Shown here: piece by piece, positions 17,984-26,488 of the stretch
Layout: each line of letters starts with the position of its first letter
Numbering within the stretch: the first letter of the stretch is position 1
NCBI GenBank assembly: GCA_029057985.1
Contig: JAIDYR010000082.1
Coordinates: forward strand, 1 to 49,860
DNA: 49,860 bases
Source of the DNA: Muribaculaceae bacterium
Lineage (GTDB): Bacteria > Bacteroidota > Bacteroidia > Bacteroidales > Muribaculaceae
Reading direction: 5' to 3'
Notes under the pieces: generated by a model
What the model saw: the letters and a program-made list of their open reading frames with translations, nothing else
Database searches by the model: none
What the model was told of the DNA's origin: nothing
Made by a program: the position numbers and the translations under genes

Positions 17984-19333
17984 ATGGCACAAGTATTCTA
18001 TACTGCCCGAAAAACCCTTCAGCATCTGGCCAGTGGTGGCAACATGCTGATGATCGCGACAGTGCTGGCATTGATCTTTGTCAATATCCCGGCAACGCAT
18101 GATCTCTACACATGGCTCTGGACCAATGAAGTCAGACTTCAGATCGGAGATTTCAATCTATTCTCACATCACGGCCATCCGATGACTCTTGCGGCGTTTA
18201 TCAACGATGCACTTATGGCAATCTTCTTCTTCAGCGTGGGATTGGAGATTAAGAGAGAAGTCTTAGTTGGTGAACTCAGTTCATTCCGCAAAGCGTTGCT
18301 CCCTATCATTGGTGCATGCGGCGGAATGATAGTTCCGGTGATAATCTATTATCTTCTTGCTCAGGGCACGGAATATCAGGGCGGTATGGCTATCCCTATG
18401 GCTACTGATATCGCTTTCTCACTCGGAGTTCTCTCCATGCTGGGCAATCGAGTGCCTATCGGATTGAAGATATTCCTGACGACTCTGGCGGTTGTCGATG
18501 ATATCGGCGGCATTCTGGTAATCGCTATTTTCTATACGGGATCGATTAATTTTGGAATGTTGATTGCGGCTGCCATAATTCTTGCGATGCTGGCGATATG
18601 CGGGGCATGGTTGAAGATTCAGTCAAAAATGTTCTATATAATTTTCGGTCTGGCGGTATGGTTCCTCTTCCTTAATGCGGGTATTCATCCTACAATTGCC
18701 GGAGTACTTGTAGCTTTCTGTGTGCCTGCGGTTCCGGTCAATGCTCCCGCAGGTTTCATCAAGTCTATCAAGGAGAATATCGCTCATTTCGCGGGTAATG
18801 ACGAAGTGTCGCTTCAACATCGCTCTATACTCGGGAAGCAACAGATGGACTGGCTGAAGCAGATCGAGTCAGCCTCCGACAAAGTAATCTCTCCGCTTCA
18901 GGATCTTGAAGATTCTCTTCATCCGCTCGTCAATTATCTGATTCTTCCTCTCTTTGCCTTTGCAAATGCCGGAATATTCTTCGGAGGAATGTCGCCGTCG
19001 GATGCAATTTCGGGAGTAAGTCTGGCTATTATATGCGGTCTTGTGCTCGGTAAATTCCTTGGTATTTTTTCCTTCTCATGGTTCTTTATCAAGACGAAGA
19101 TCGTGCCTATGCCCGAAGGTGGCAATTGGCCTCGCATGGCTTCCATCTCAATGCTCGGAGGCATCGGCTTTACGGTATCCATCTTTATCGCGACATTGAG
19201 TTTTGAGGAAGGATCGCAATTACTCAATGACTCCAAACTCGGTATCCTTTTAGGATCGATAATCGCAGGTATCTTAGGTTATCTTATGCTTAAGATGACT
19301 CTTCCCAAGGAAGCCCAGGATCAGGGAGAATAA
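17984..19333 (+). CDS. nhaA: Na+/H+ antiporter NhaA
   Basis: Inner-membrane antiporter, 449 residues with about 12 hydrophobic segments. The ion-binding aspartates are seen as Asp172-Asp173 in LAVVDDIGGILVIAIFYT, and the unwound helix motif MATDIAFSLGVL is at 139-150. SVGLEIKREVLVGEL (84-98) is the conserved cytoplasmic loop. A hydrophilic insertion between helices (about 260-308, IKSIKENIAHFAGND) is longer than in E. coli NhaA and common in this phylum as far as I recall. It exchanges Na+ for H+ to set pH and sodium balance. It lies within the lepA operon. Confidence 0.96.
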   Translation: MAQVFYTARKTLQHLASGGNMLMIATVLALIFVNIPATHDLYTWLWTNEVRLQIGDFNLFSHHGHPMTLAAFINDALMAIFFFSVGLEIKREVLVGELSSFRKALLPIIGACGGMIVPVIIYYLLAQGTEYQGGMAIPMATDIAFSLGVLSMLGNRVPIGLKIFLTTLAVVDDIGGILVIAIFYTGSINFGMLIAAAIILAMLAICGAWLKIQSKMFYIIFGLAVWFLFLNAGIHPTIAGVLVAFCVPAVPVNAPAGFIKSIKENIAHFAGNDEVSLQHRSILGKQQMDWLKQIESASDKVISPLQDLEDSLHPLVNYLILPLFAFANAGIFFGGMSPSDAISGVSLAIICGLVLGKFLGIFSFSWFFIKTKIVPMPEGGNWPRMASISMLGGIGFTVSIFIATLSFEEGSQLLNDSKLGILLGSIIAGILGYLMLKMTLPKEAQDQGE

Positions 19334-19342
19334 CGTTAATTT

Positions 19343-20794
19343 ATGCATATCACGTCAAAATCCTTCATATCTTCAGCAGTTGCCGTTCTCGCCATTACGG
19401 GAGTTCAATCTTCATATGCCGAATTAAGAAATGAGCTTATGGAGATCTACGAGACTTCTGATATCGCGGAAGTTCGACCGCTGATTGAAGCTGCAAAGAA
19501 GGCAGGGCAGCCGGAAGGATGGTATTTCAGCGGTCGGCTTGCCATGCTCGACTTCAATTTTCCTCAGGCCCAGAAAGACTTTGCGGAATATCGCCGGCTT
19601 GCCAAATTGAAGAAGTATAATAACTTCGATTATTCCGCCAACGAAGCTCTTAAGGGTGTCAAGGAAGGTAATCTGCAGTTTGACCGTTTTCAGGATATCG
19701 TGGTCATAGACGCTGTGAAGGTGCCCAAAAAAGATTTCTTCAAGCATCTGCGGCTACCCCTTTCTGCAGGTCGAATCGTGGATATCTCCGAGATTCCCGG
19801 AGATATTGGAGAGATGGGGCAGACCGGGTATATATCGGAAGGGGGCGATTTCATGATGTGGAATCAGATGATTACCGAGAACGACTCAGTGGCTCCTCAG
19901 CCTACAATGGTAGAAGCCAACGTGCTTACTGACGGCAGTCTCTCCGCTCCTCATCCGATCGCTAATCTTGGCGAAGACGCCGACTATCCCTTTCTTACCG
20001 CCGACGGCACAACGCTGTATTATTCAGCATATAGCGATAACTCTGTAGGAGATCGAGATATTTTCATAGCCACCCGAGATCCTCAGACCGGCAACTATCG
20101 ACAACCCGTTAATGCAGGATTCCCGTTTAATTCTTCAGCCGATGATTATCTTCTTGCAATCGACGAGGAGAATGGAGTCGGATGGTGGGCGACGGATCGT
20201 CATCTGCTCGACGGAGAAATTGTATTATATGTCTTCCTGCTGCCGGATGGTCGCCGTAACTTTGAAGGTACGCCTGCAGAAAAGCGTGAAAGAGGCAAAC
20301 TTGACAATATTCGCGTGACATGGACTTCCGACCCGGCAGACCTCTCCTCGGCAAATGATGACGATGAAGATATGGATGAGGAGGATGAGTCAGGCGAGAT
20401 GGTCGAGAAGACTCCCGAGCAACTGGCCCTGGAGCAGGCTGAACGTGAAAAGAGATATGAGGAAAAAGCAGCAGAGATCCGCAAGATCCGTCCCGGACAG
20501 AAACCGCGCCGTCATGACTGCAGGATACCGGTCGGACCGGGTAAATATATTTATTCCGCCGAGGATGTGCAGACTCAACGCCAGCGTCAACTGGTAGGGG
20601 AGTACATCATAATTGAGAAGAACTATTCATCTTTGAAATCAAATCTCGAAGCAACCCGAAGGAAATATTCCAAATCTCCCACAACAGCTCTGGAATCCGA
20701 AATTCAATTGATGGAAAAAGAGGAGGAACGCCTGAGAATCGAGCGACTCTCAGTCCTCTCCGCTCTTTATCGCGAATTGGGAATCAACAGATAA
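19343..20794 (+). CDS. Periplasmic PD40/WD40-like beta-propeller protein, function unknown
   Basis: 483 residues with a signal peptide (cleavage near Ala26). The mature N-terminus (about 27-120) is helical and TPR-like (EGWYFSGRLAMLDFNFPQAQKDF). The centre (about 190-300) has PD40-type propeller motifs: DADYPFLTADGTTLYYSAYSDNSVG and DRDIFIATRD, then DDYLLAIDEENGVGWWATDR, like those in front of OmpA domains in Bacteroidota. An acidic stretch (NDDDEDMDEEDES) and a C-terminal coiled coil (about 430-478) follow; there is no OmpA domain. It starts 9 bp after nhaA, so it is cotranscribed. The layout suggests a scaffold in the periplasm; no function can be stated. Confidence 0.75.
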   Translation: MHITSKSFISSAVAVLAITGVQSSYAELRNELMEIYETSDIAEVRPLIEAAKKAGQPEGWYFSGRLAMLDFNFPQAQKDFAEYRRLAKLKKYNNFDYSANEALKGVKEGNLQFDRFQDIVVIDAVKVPKKDFFKHLRLPLSAGRIVDISEIPGDIGEMGQTGYISEGGDFMMWNQMITENDSVAPQPTMVEANVLTDGSLSAPHPIANLGEDADYPFLTADGTTLYYSAYSDNSVGDRDIFIATRDPQTGNYRQPVNAGFPFNSSADDYLLAIDEENGVGWWATDRHLLDGEIVLYVFLLPDGRRNFEGTPAEKRERGKLDNIRVTWTSDPADLSSANDDDEDMDEEDESGEMVEKTPEQLALEQAEREKRYEEKAAEIRKIRPGQKPRRHDCRIPVGPGKYIYSAEDVQTQRQRQLVGEYIIIEKNYSSLKSNLEATRRKYSKSPTTALESEIQLMEKEEERLRIERLSVLSALYRELGINR

Positions 20795-20884
20795 TAATCG
20801 TCTATGCATTCGGCGTAACTCACCATGAATATCCTTATGATGAATATGGAAATCTCGAGAAAATAAATATCATTCAAATTATAA

Positions 20885-20930
20885 ATAGTCCTGTAATCGT
20901 TAAAAAACTGATTGCGGGACTATTTTTTTA
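20885..20930 (+). terminator. Terminator of the lepA-nhaA operon
   Basis: A 14-bp stem (20885-20898 with 20910-20923, two G-T pairs), 11-nt loop and seven T. It lies about 90 bp after the PD40 gene and before the etfB promoter. The 320-bp gap 20795-21114 otherwise holds the etfB leader. Confidence 0.85.
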
Positions 20931-20962
20931 TAATAAATTAAGGAATTAATAACAAAATTTAT

Positions 20963-20970
20963 TAAATTTG
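20963..20970 (+). promoter_or_regulatory. -7 element upstream of etfB
   Basis: TAAATTTG fits TAnnTTTG. The -33 position is TAAG, a poor match. If used, transcription starts near 20977, giving a leader of about 138 nt to etfB in which the ATG of a 34-codon open frame lies at the very 5' end. Confidence 0.4.
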
Positions 20971-20979
20971 CACATTATT

Positions 20980-21084
20980 ATGCCCATGCGCGAAAGCCCG
21001 GGCTATGAGAAAGAGACAGGACCTTGTCCGGATAATATGTCGGGTCAGGGAATGTTTTCAATAAAATCCGATTACAGGAAATAA
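20980..21084 (+). CDS. Possible 34-codon leader ORF before etfB
   Basis: An open frame beginning ATG CCC ATG CGC and ending TAA at 21082-21084, 30 bp before the etfB start. Its product would begin MPMRESPGYEKETG and has no hydrophobic segment or recognisable motif. It starts only about 10 nt after the -7 element, so it would be translated from a nearly leaderless mRNA. A frame of this length is not rare by chance, so this is a weak call kept because of its position. Confidence 0.2.
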   Translation: MPMRESPGYEKETGPCPDNMSGQGMFSIKSDYRK

Positions 21085-21114
21085 TAGAAAAAACGTAATA
21101 GAAACTAAACCAAC

Positions 21115-21984
21115 ATGAGTCTAAACATCATTGTATTGGCAAAGCAGGTGCCCGACACACGTAATGTGGGCAAGGATGCGATGAAAGAAGACGGCACAGT
21201 TAACCGCGCAGCTCTTCCGGCAATCTTCAATCCTGAAGACCTCAATGCCCTTGAGCAGGCTCTTAAGCTCAAAGAGATGTATCCGGGCACGAAAGTGACC
21301 ATTCTGACAATGGGTCCGGCGCGTGCCGCAGAGATTGTGCGCGAAGGTCTTTATCGCGGTGCCGATGACGGCGTGGTTCTTTCCGACCGCGCATTCGCAG
21401 GTAGCGACACGCTTGCAACAAGCTATGCTCTCTCGGCCGCAATCAAGAAACTTGGACAGTATGATCTGATTCTTGGCGGACGTCAGGCCATCGACGGCGA
21501 TACTGCACAGGTAGGTCCTCAGGTGGCTGAAAAGCTGAAACTTCCTCAGGTGACATACGCCGAGGATATAATCAAGGCTGAAAATGGCAAGGTGACTGTG
21601 AAACGTCGCATCGAAAGCGGAGTAGAGACCGTAGAGGCTCCATATCCGATCGTAATCACTGTCAACGGCTCGGCTGAAGAGTGCCGCCCGCGCAATGCCA
21701 AGGCTGTGATGAAATATAAGAAAGCGGCCGTTCCCAGCGAAGTAGCAGCCGATGAAGAAAAGAAAGCTTTCGTTGAAGCCCGTCCTTATCTGCAGATCGG
21801 CGAATGGACTGCAAATACTGTAGAAGCCGATCTCGCGCAGTGCGGTCTCGCCGGTTCGCCGACTAAGGTAAAAGGTATCGAAAATGTGGTCTTCACTGCT
21901 AAGGAAGCGCGCAAGATCGAAAATACTGACGAAGCACTCGAAGACCTTATCGTGGAGCTTATCGGAAATCATACAATCGGATAA
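21115..21984 (+). CDS. etfB: Electron transfer flavoprotein subunit beta
   Basis: 289 residues, EtfB/FixA family. The N-terminus IIVLAKQVPDTRNV and the mid-domain motif LILGGRQAIDGDTAQVGPQVAEKL are diagnostic for the nucleotide-binding (AMP or second flavin) subunit. It is followed by etfA (97 bp) and an acyl-CoA dehydrogenase (32 bp) on the same strand. The heterodimer accepts electrons from the dehydrogenase flavin. No ETF:quinone oxidoreductase is in the window, so the next electron acceptor cannot be told. Confidence 0.96.
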   Translation: MSLNIIVLAKQVPDTRNVGKDAMKEDGTVNRAALPAIFNPEDLNALEQALKLKEMYPGTKVTILTMGPARAAEIVREGLYRGADDGVVLSDRAFAGSDTLATSYALSAAIKKLGQYDLILGGRQAIDGDTAQVGPQVAEKLKLPQVTYAEDIIKAENGKVTVKRRIESGVETVEAPYPIVITVNGSAEECRPRNAKAVMKYKKAAVPSEVAADEEKKAFVEARPYLQIGEWTANTVEADLAQCGLAGSPTKVKGIENVVFTAKEARKIENTDEALEDLIVELIGNHTIG

Positions 21985-22081
21985 TTCTCAAGCCGGAGAC
22001 AGGTCATAAAATTTCGTCGCATAATGACGATATAAGTCAGACCACGTCGTCCCGGCAGTAGATTTTTACAAGAACAATCCA

Positions 22082-23110
22082 ATGGCAGACAAGAATAATC
22101 TTATCGTATATTGCGAATTTGAGGATGGAAAAGTGGCTGATGTCAGCCTCGAACTCCTCACAAAGGGGCGTCAGCTCGCCGATAAACTCGGAATTAAATT
22201 GGAAGCCGTCGTGGCAGGCGACAACCTCAAGGATATCGAAAAGCAGATATTCCCTTACGGAGTTGACACTGTCTATAAAGTTGAGGATAAAAAACTCTAT
22301 CCCTATACTTCGCTTCCCCATTCTTCTATACTGATCAATCTTTTCAAGGAGATCGAGCCGAGAATTGCTTTCATGGGAGCCACTTCAATCGGCCGCGACC
22401 TCGGTCCGCGCGTCAGCTCAGCTCTCCACAGCGGTCTGACCGCCGACTGCACAAGCCTTGAAATCGGCGACTATACCGACGCCAAGACCGGTAAGGAATA
22501 TAAAGATCTTCTCTATCAGATCCGTCCGGCATTCGGAGGAAATATCGTCGCTACAATCGTCAATCCGGATTGCCGTCCGCAGATGGCTACTGTCAGGGAG
22601 GGCGTAATGAAGAAAGAGGTGAAGAACAGCAACTATGTAGGTAAAGTTGTAGACCTCGACGTCAACAAGTATACTGATCCGACGGATTACGTTGTAGATA
22701 TTATCGACCGCCACGTAGAGAAGTCCAAAGTCAATCTCAAGGGCAGTCCTATCATTGTGGCCGGAGGTTATGGAGTAGGCAGCAAGGAGAATTTCGAGCT
22801 TCTTCAGAAACTTGCCGATACTCTGGGTGGCGAACTCGGTGCAAGCCGTGCCGCCGTCGATGCCGGATGGATCGACCATGACCGACAGATCGGCCAGACC
22901 GGCGTGACCGTGCGTCCGAAACTTTATATTGCATGCGGCATATCAGGGCAGATTCAGCACATTGCCGGCATGCAGGACTCTTCGCTCATCATTTCGATCA
23001 ATGACGATCCCGACGCGCCGATCAATACTATCGCCGATATCGTCATCACCGGCAAGATGGAAGATGTGGTGCCGAAACTGATTAAATATTACAAAAAGAA
23101 CTCCAAGTAA
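22082..23110 (+). CDS. etfA: Electron transfer flavoprotein subunit alpha
   Basis: 342 residues, EtfA/FixB family. N-terminal domain about 1-190, then the C-terminal FAD domain with the signature GYGVGSKENFELLQKLADTL, the GASRAAVDAGW segment, the QIGQTGVTVRPKLYIACGISGQIQHIAGM flavin-contact region (described in parts: IGQTG, ACGISG, QHIAGM) and ISINDDPDAPI. It carries the FAD that shuttles electrons. It is the middle gene of the etfB-etfA-acyl-CoA dehydrogenase unit. Confidence 0.96.
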   Translation: MADKNNLIVYCEFEDGKVADVSLELLTKGRQLADKLGIKLEAVVAGDNLKDIEKQIFPYGVDTVYKVEDKKLYPYTSLPHSSILINLFKEIEPRIAFMGATSIGRDLGPRVSSALHSGLTADCTSLEIGDYTDAKTGKEYKDLLYQIRPAFGGNIVATIVNPDCRPQMATVREGVMKKEVKNSNYVGKVVDLDVNKYTDPTDYVVDIIDRHVEKSKVNLKGSPIIVAGGYGVGSKENFELLQKLADTLGGELGASRAAVDAGWIDHDRQIGQTGVTVRPKLYIACGISGQIQHIAGMQDSSLIISINDDPDAPINTIADIVITGKMEDVVPKLIKYYKKNSK

Positions 23111-23187
23111 GTCCTGAGAGGTAGAAGATTAAGCATATATAAATGCCCACGTCTTCCACAATGACTGAAAAATACAGAAAAGCAACA

Positions 23188-24897
23188 ATGGCTAATTTCT
23201 ATACAGACAATCCGGCGCTTAAGACATATCTGACTCATCCCTTGATGAAGAAGATTGTCACACTTAAAGAGCGAGATTTCGCTGATGCCGACAAATATGA
23301 CTACGCACCCCAGAACTATGAGGACGCAATCGACAATTATGATCGCGTGCTTGAAATAGTAGGCGAGATCTGCGGTGATATCATAGCAGCTAACGCAGAG
23401 GATGTAGACCATAATGGTCCGCGCGTTGAAAATAATCGTGTGATTTATGCTGAAGGAACTCAGAAAAATCTTGATGCTACCCGCAAGGCAGGCCTTATGG
23501 GCATGTCTATGCCTCGTCATCTTGGAGGTCTGAACTTCCCGATCACTCCCTATATCATGGCAGCGGATATAGTCAGCCGCGCCGATGCAGGCTTCGAAAA
23601 TCTATGGGGTCTGCAGGACTGCGCAGAGACAATTTACGAATTCGCTGATGAAGATCAGAAAAAGCGTTATATCCCCCGTGTTTGTGCAGGAGAGACAATG
23701 TCGATGGACCTTACTGAGCCGGATGCCGGATCGGATCTTCAGAGCGTAATGCTCAAGGCTACGCAGAAAGAGGATGGCTCTTGGGTACTTAATGGAGTAA
23801 AGCGCTTCATCACTAACGGCGACTCCGACATTCACCTCGTGCTCGCCCGCTCGGAAGAGGGCAGCCATGACGGTCGCGGCCTTTCGATGTTTATCTATGA
23901 CAAGCGTAATGGCGGCGTCAACGTGCGACGCATTGAGAACAAGATGGGTATCAAGGGCAGTCCGACTTGCGAACTTACATATAAGGATGCTCCTGCCGAA
24001 CTCGTAGGTAGCCGTCGGCTGGGGCTTATCAAATATGTGATGGCCCTCATGAATGGCGCGCGTCTCGGCATCGCTGCTCAGAGTGTAGGTATCAGTGAGA
24101 TCGCATACCGCGAGGCCCTTGGATATGCCAAAGAGCGTAAGCAATTCGGTAAGGCTATCATCGAATTCCCCGCAGTAGCAGAAATTCTGTCGCTGATGAA
24201 AGCCAAACTTGACGCAAGCCGCACTCTGCTCTATGCTTGTGCGCGCTTTGTCGACATGTATAAGATCTACGACGATATCGCAAAAGAGCGTCCCCTCACT
24301 CCTGAAGAGAAGAAAGAAGCAAAGTATTACAGCAAACTTGCTGATGCTTTCACTCCCCTTGCTAAAGGAATGACTTCCGAATACGCCAACCAGAATGCTT
24401 ATGATTGCATCCAGATCCACGGCGGATCAGGCTTCATGAAGGATTACGCCTGCGAGCGTATCTATCGCGATGCCCGAATCACGAGCATATATGAAGGTAC
24501 AACTCAGCTTCAGGTGGTAGCAGCGATTCGCCACGTGACCACCGGGACATATCTCAACAAGATCCGAGAGATGGAAGCTGAGCAAGTCTGCCCGGAAGAT
24601 GAAGCAGTGAAGAATACTCTTGTCTTCATGACTCAGCAATATGCAGATGCAGTCCAGAGTGTGCTTGGAGTTAAGGATTCCGGCTATCAGGACTTCATGG
24701 CGCGCCGTCTTGTAGAGATGGCGGGGCATATAGTTATGGGTTATCTCCTGCTCGAAGACACACAGCGCGATGAAAGCTTCCGCAAGAGCCTGCATGTATA
24801 TGTCAACTATGGTCAGGCCGAGGTGGCAAAGCATGCTGACTTCATCGGCAACTTCCGCCCCGAGGAGATCAAAGACTATCTTTACGAGAACGCTTGA
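23188..24897 (+). CDS. Acyl-CoA dehydrogenase family protein
   Basis: 569 residues from the ATG at 23188, chosen because the conserved part starts ANFYTDNPALK and the upstream 15 codons (from 23143) have no family character. ACAD features: TEPDAGSDLQSV and KRFITNGDSDIHLV flavin/substrate segments, RLGIAAQSVGISEIAYREAL, QIHGGSGFMKDY and YRDARITSIYEGTTQLQ, with the Glu of YEG in the place of the catalytic base. A C-terminal extension of about 120 residues (beyond the roughly 380-residue core) is like the long ACADs (VLCAD/ACAD9 or DUF-extended forms). Substrate unknown; electrons go to the ETF encoded just upstream. Confidence 0.93.
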   Translation: MANFYTDNPALKTYLTHPLMKKIVTLKERDFADADKYDYAPQNYEDAIDNYDRVLEIVGEICGDIIAANAEDVDHNGPRVENNRVIYAEGTQKNLDATRKAGLMGMSMPRHLGGLNFPITPYIMAADIVSRADAGFENLWGLQDCAETIYEFADEDQKKRYIPRVCAGETMSMDLTEPDAGSDLQSVMLKATQKEDGSWVLNGVKRFITNGDSDIHLVLARSEEGSHDGRGLSMFIYDKRNGGVNVRRIENKMGIKGSPTCELTYKDAPAELVGSRRLGLIKYVMALMNGARLGIAAQSVGISEIAYREALGYAKERKQFGKAIIEFPAVAEILSLMKAKLDASRTLLYACARFVDMYKIYDDIAKERPLTPEEKKEAKYYSKLADAFTPLAKGMTSEYANQNAYDCIQIHGGSGFMKDYACERIYRDARITSIYEGTTQLQVVAAIRHVTTGTYLNKIREMEAEQVCPEDEAVKNTLVFMTQQYADAVQSVLGVKDSGYQDFMARRLVEMAGHIVMGYLLLEDTQRDESFRKSLHVYVNYGQAEVAKHADFIGNFRPEEIKDYLYENA

Positions 24898-24942
24898 TTT
24901 TCCGAAAAGAATCCTTAAAGAATAAGAATGTTATAAGATAGG

Positions 24943-24977
24943 ACGCCGTCTGCCCTTCCGGCAGACGGCGTTTTTTT
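24943..24977 (+). terminator. Terminator of the etf-acyl-CoA dehydrogenase unit
   Basis: Perfect 12-bp GC-rich stem (24943-24954 with 24960-24971), 5-nt loop CTTCC and a run of seven T. It separates the etf unit from the rpsF promoter 25 bp on. Confidence 0.93.
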
Positions 24978-24999
24978 ATAACGGTTTATCACTGAAATA

Positions 25000-25031
25000 T
25001 TTGGTGGAATGAGAAAAATTTTGTAATTTTG
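25000..25031 (+). promoter_or_regulatory. Bacteroidota-type promoter for rpsF-rpsR-rplI
   Basis: TTTG (25000-25003), 20 nt, TAATTTTG (25024-25031): both elements match exactly. The predicted leader is about 55 nt. Confidence 0.8.
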
Positions 25032-25034
25032 CGA

Positions 25035-25063
25035 AGGTTTTTGCGGCTATAATAGCAAAGCCT
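25035..25063 (+). promoter_or_regulatory. Leader hairpin of rpsF, possible autoregulatory site
   Basis: The leader between the promoter and rpsF folds as AGGTTTTTGC (25035-25044) against GCAAAGCCT (25055-25063), with one bulged T and the loop GGCTATAATA. Many bacterial rpsF leaders bind the S6:S18 complex through a hairpin. I cannot show the conserved CCG bulge element of that motif here, so this is a candidate only. Confidence 0.3.
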
Positions 25064-25092
25064 CTGAAAATAAATAAATTACAAAAATAACT

Positions 25093-25464
25093 ATGAATCG
25101 TTACGAAACCGTTTTCATTTTAACTCCCGTTTTGTCTGACGAACAGATGAAGGAAGCGGTTGGCAAGTTCAAGGGTCTTCTCGAAGAGAATGGCGCCAAT
25201 GTTGTCAACGTAGAGGAGTGGGGTCTTCGCAAGCTTGCGTATCCCATCCAGAAGAAATCGACAGGCTTCTACTGCCTCCTCGAATTTGAAGCAGATCCCA
25301 GCGTGATCAAGAAACTCGACGTTGCTTACCGTCGCGACGAGCGCGTCATCCGTTTCCTCACATTCCGTCTTGACAAGTATGCTGCGGAATACGCTGAGAA
25401 GCGTCGCAATCTGAGAGCAAATAAAGCAAACGAGAAACCCGCCGAGGCTGCAGCCGAAGCATAA
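25093..25464 (+). CDS. rpsF: 30S ribosomal protein S6
   Basis: 123 residues. S6 signature: [18 protein letters not shown] at the start, [23 protein letters not shown] in the middle and [14 protein letters not shown], plus a charged C-terminal extension ([20 protein letters not shown]). S6 binds S18 on the 30S platform, and the genes are adjacent (14 bp). First gene of the rpsF-rpsR-rplI operon; no ssb gene lies between rpsF and rpsR, unlike in Firmicutes. Confidence 0.97.
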   Translation: MNRYETVFILTPVLSDEQMKEAVGKFKGLLEENGANVVNVEEWGLRKLAYPIQKKSTGFYCLLEFEADPSVIKKLDVAYRRDERVIRFLTFRLDKYAAEYAEKRRNLRANKANEKPAEAAAEA

Positions 25465-25478
25465 ACCTATCTTATCAA

Positions 25479-25745
25479 ATGGCAGCAAATAGCGAAATTC
25501 GTTATCTTACACCTCTGACGGTAGACACAAAGAAGAAGAAATATTGCCGTTTCAAACGTAGCGGCATCAAGTATATCGACTATAAGGATCCCGAATTCCT
25601 CAAGAAATTCCTCAATGAGCAGGGCAAAATCCTTCCCCGTCGTATCACCGGCACAAGCCTTAAATTCCAGCGTCGCGTGGCTCAGGCCGTAAAGCGCGCC
25701 CGTCATCTGGCTCTCCTGCCCTATGTGACTGACTTGATGAAATAA
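25479..25745 (+). CDS. rpsR: 30S ribosomal protein S18
   Basis: 88 residues. Motifs [19 protein letters not shown] and [39 protein letters not shown] (in parts: [27 protein letters not shown]) are diagnostic. A single Cys (YCRF) rather than a zinc ribbon. It assembles with S6 encoded just upstream. Confidence 0.97.
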   Translation: MAANSEIRYLTPLTVDTKKKKYCRFKRSGIKYIDYKDPEFLKKFLNEQGKILPRRITGTSLKFQRRVAQAVKRARHLALLPYVTDLMK

Positions 25746-25776
25746 TTGTTTCACTTCTTAAATTTTACACCCGAAA

Positions 25777-26262
25777 ATGAAAATTATTCTTAAAGAAAAT
25801 GTGGCCGGTCTCGGCTATAAGGATGATGTGGTAGAAGTGAAAGATGGTTATGGCCGCAACTATCTCATCCCCCAGGGTAAATGCATCATCGCTTCAGATG
25901 CCGCTCTCAAGCAGCTCAAGGAAGATCTCAAGCAGCGTGCTCATAAGATCGCTCAGGCTAAAGCCGATGCTGAAGCAGCTGCCAAGGCTATCGAAGGCCT
26001 TAAACTTACAATCGCAGCCAAGACCGGTGCCAATGGCACAGTATATGGCAGCGTAGGCGCAGCTCAGATAGCTGAAGCGCTCGAAAAACTCGGTCATATC
26101 ATTGACCGCAAGATCATCAGCGTGAAGCAGCCCGTCAAGGAAGTTGGCGTATATGTGGCTAACGTTAAATTCCACAAAGAAGTTGAAACTGAAGTGGAAT
26201 TTGAAGTTGTCAGCGAAGACGCTCCGGTCGCTGAAGCTCCCGCAGCAGAAGCAGCTGAGTAA
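25777..26262 (+). CDS. rplI: 50S ribosomal protein L9
   Basis: 161 residues. N-terminal domain MKIILKENVAGLGYKDDVVEVKDGYGRNYLIPQG (in parts: GLGYKDDVVEVKDGYGRNYL), the long connecting helix rich in Ala, Lys and Gln, and the C-terminal rRNA-binding domain (TGANGTVYGSVG, RKIISVKQPVKEVG). An acidic Ala/Pro/Glu tail follows (VAEAPAAEAAE), longer than in E. coli. Last gene of the rpsF operon; terminator follows. Confidence 0.97.
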   Translation: MKIILKENVAGLGYKDDVVEVKDGYGRNYLIPQGKCIIASDAALKQLKEDLKQRAHKIAQAKADAEAAAKAIEGLKLTIAAKTGANGTVYGSVGAAQIAEALEKLGHIIDRKIISVKQPVKEVGVYVANVKFHKEVETEVEFEVVSEDAPVAEAPAAEAAE

Positions 26263-26313
26263 ATCTCATGCGGGCTGATTGTCTGCAAAAGCAAAATAAT
26301 TTCTTACCATAGA

Positions 26314-26355
26314 GGCAGTCCGATATCTGACATCAGGATATCGGATTGTCTTTTT
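26314..26355 (+). terminator. Terminator of the rpsF-rpsR-rplI operon
   Basis: A 14-bp stem (26314-26327 with 26337-26350, two G-T pairs), 9-nt loop and five T. Confidence 0.85.
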
Positions 26356-26387
26356 ATTATAAACATGGCGATTTTGTATTCATGATA

Positions 26388-26419
26388 GTTGGCAACATGA
26401 ATATTTTTTATTAAATTTG
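26388..26419 (+). promoter_or_regulatory. Promoter for dnaN
   Basis: TAAATTTG (26412-26419) matches the -7 consensus. GTTG (26388-26391) lies 20 nt upstream, one base off TTTG. The leader to dnaN would be about 63 nt. Confidence 0.5.
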
Positions 26420-26488
26420 CGGTAGGTCAGAATATCTTCATATTGCTGACATCAAACATAATTAAGAAACTTCTATTATAACATACCA

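Noticed and set aside
21121..21972. 283-codon open frame antisense to etfB
   Set aside because: It mirrors the codon bias of etfB, has no family resemblance and no promoter or gene context of its own. The same holds for the long antisense frames at 23602-24420 and 41187-41954.
23143..23187. N-terminal extension MPTSSTM... on the acyl-CoA dehydrogenase
   Set aside because: The conserved protein starts at the ATG at 23188; the extra 15 codons have no family character and lie in the intergenic region.
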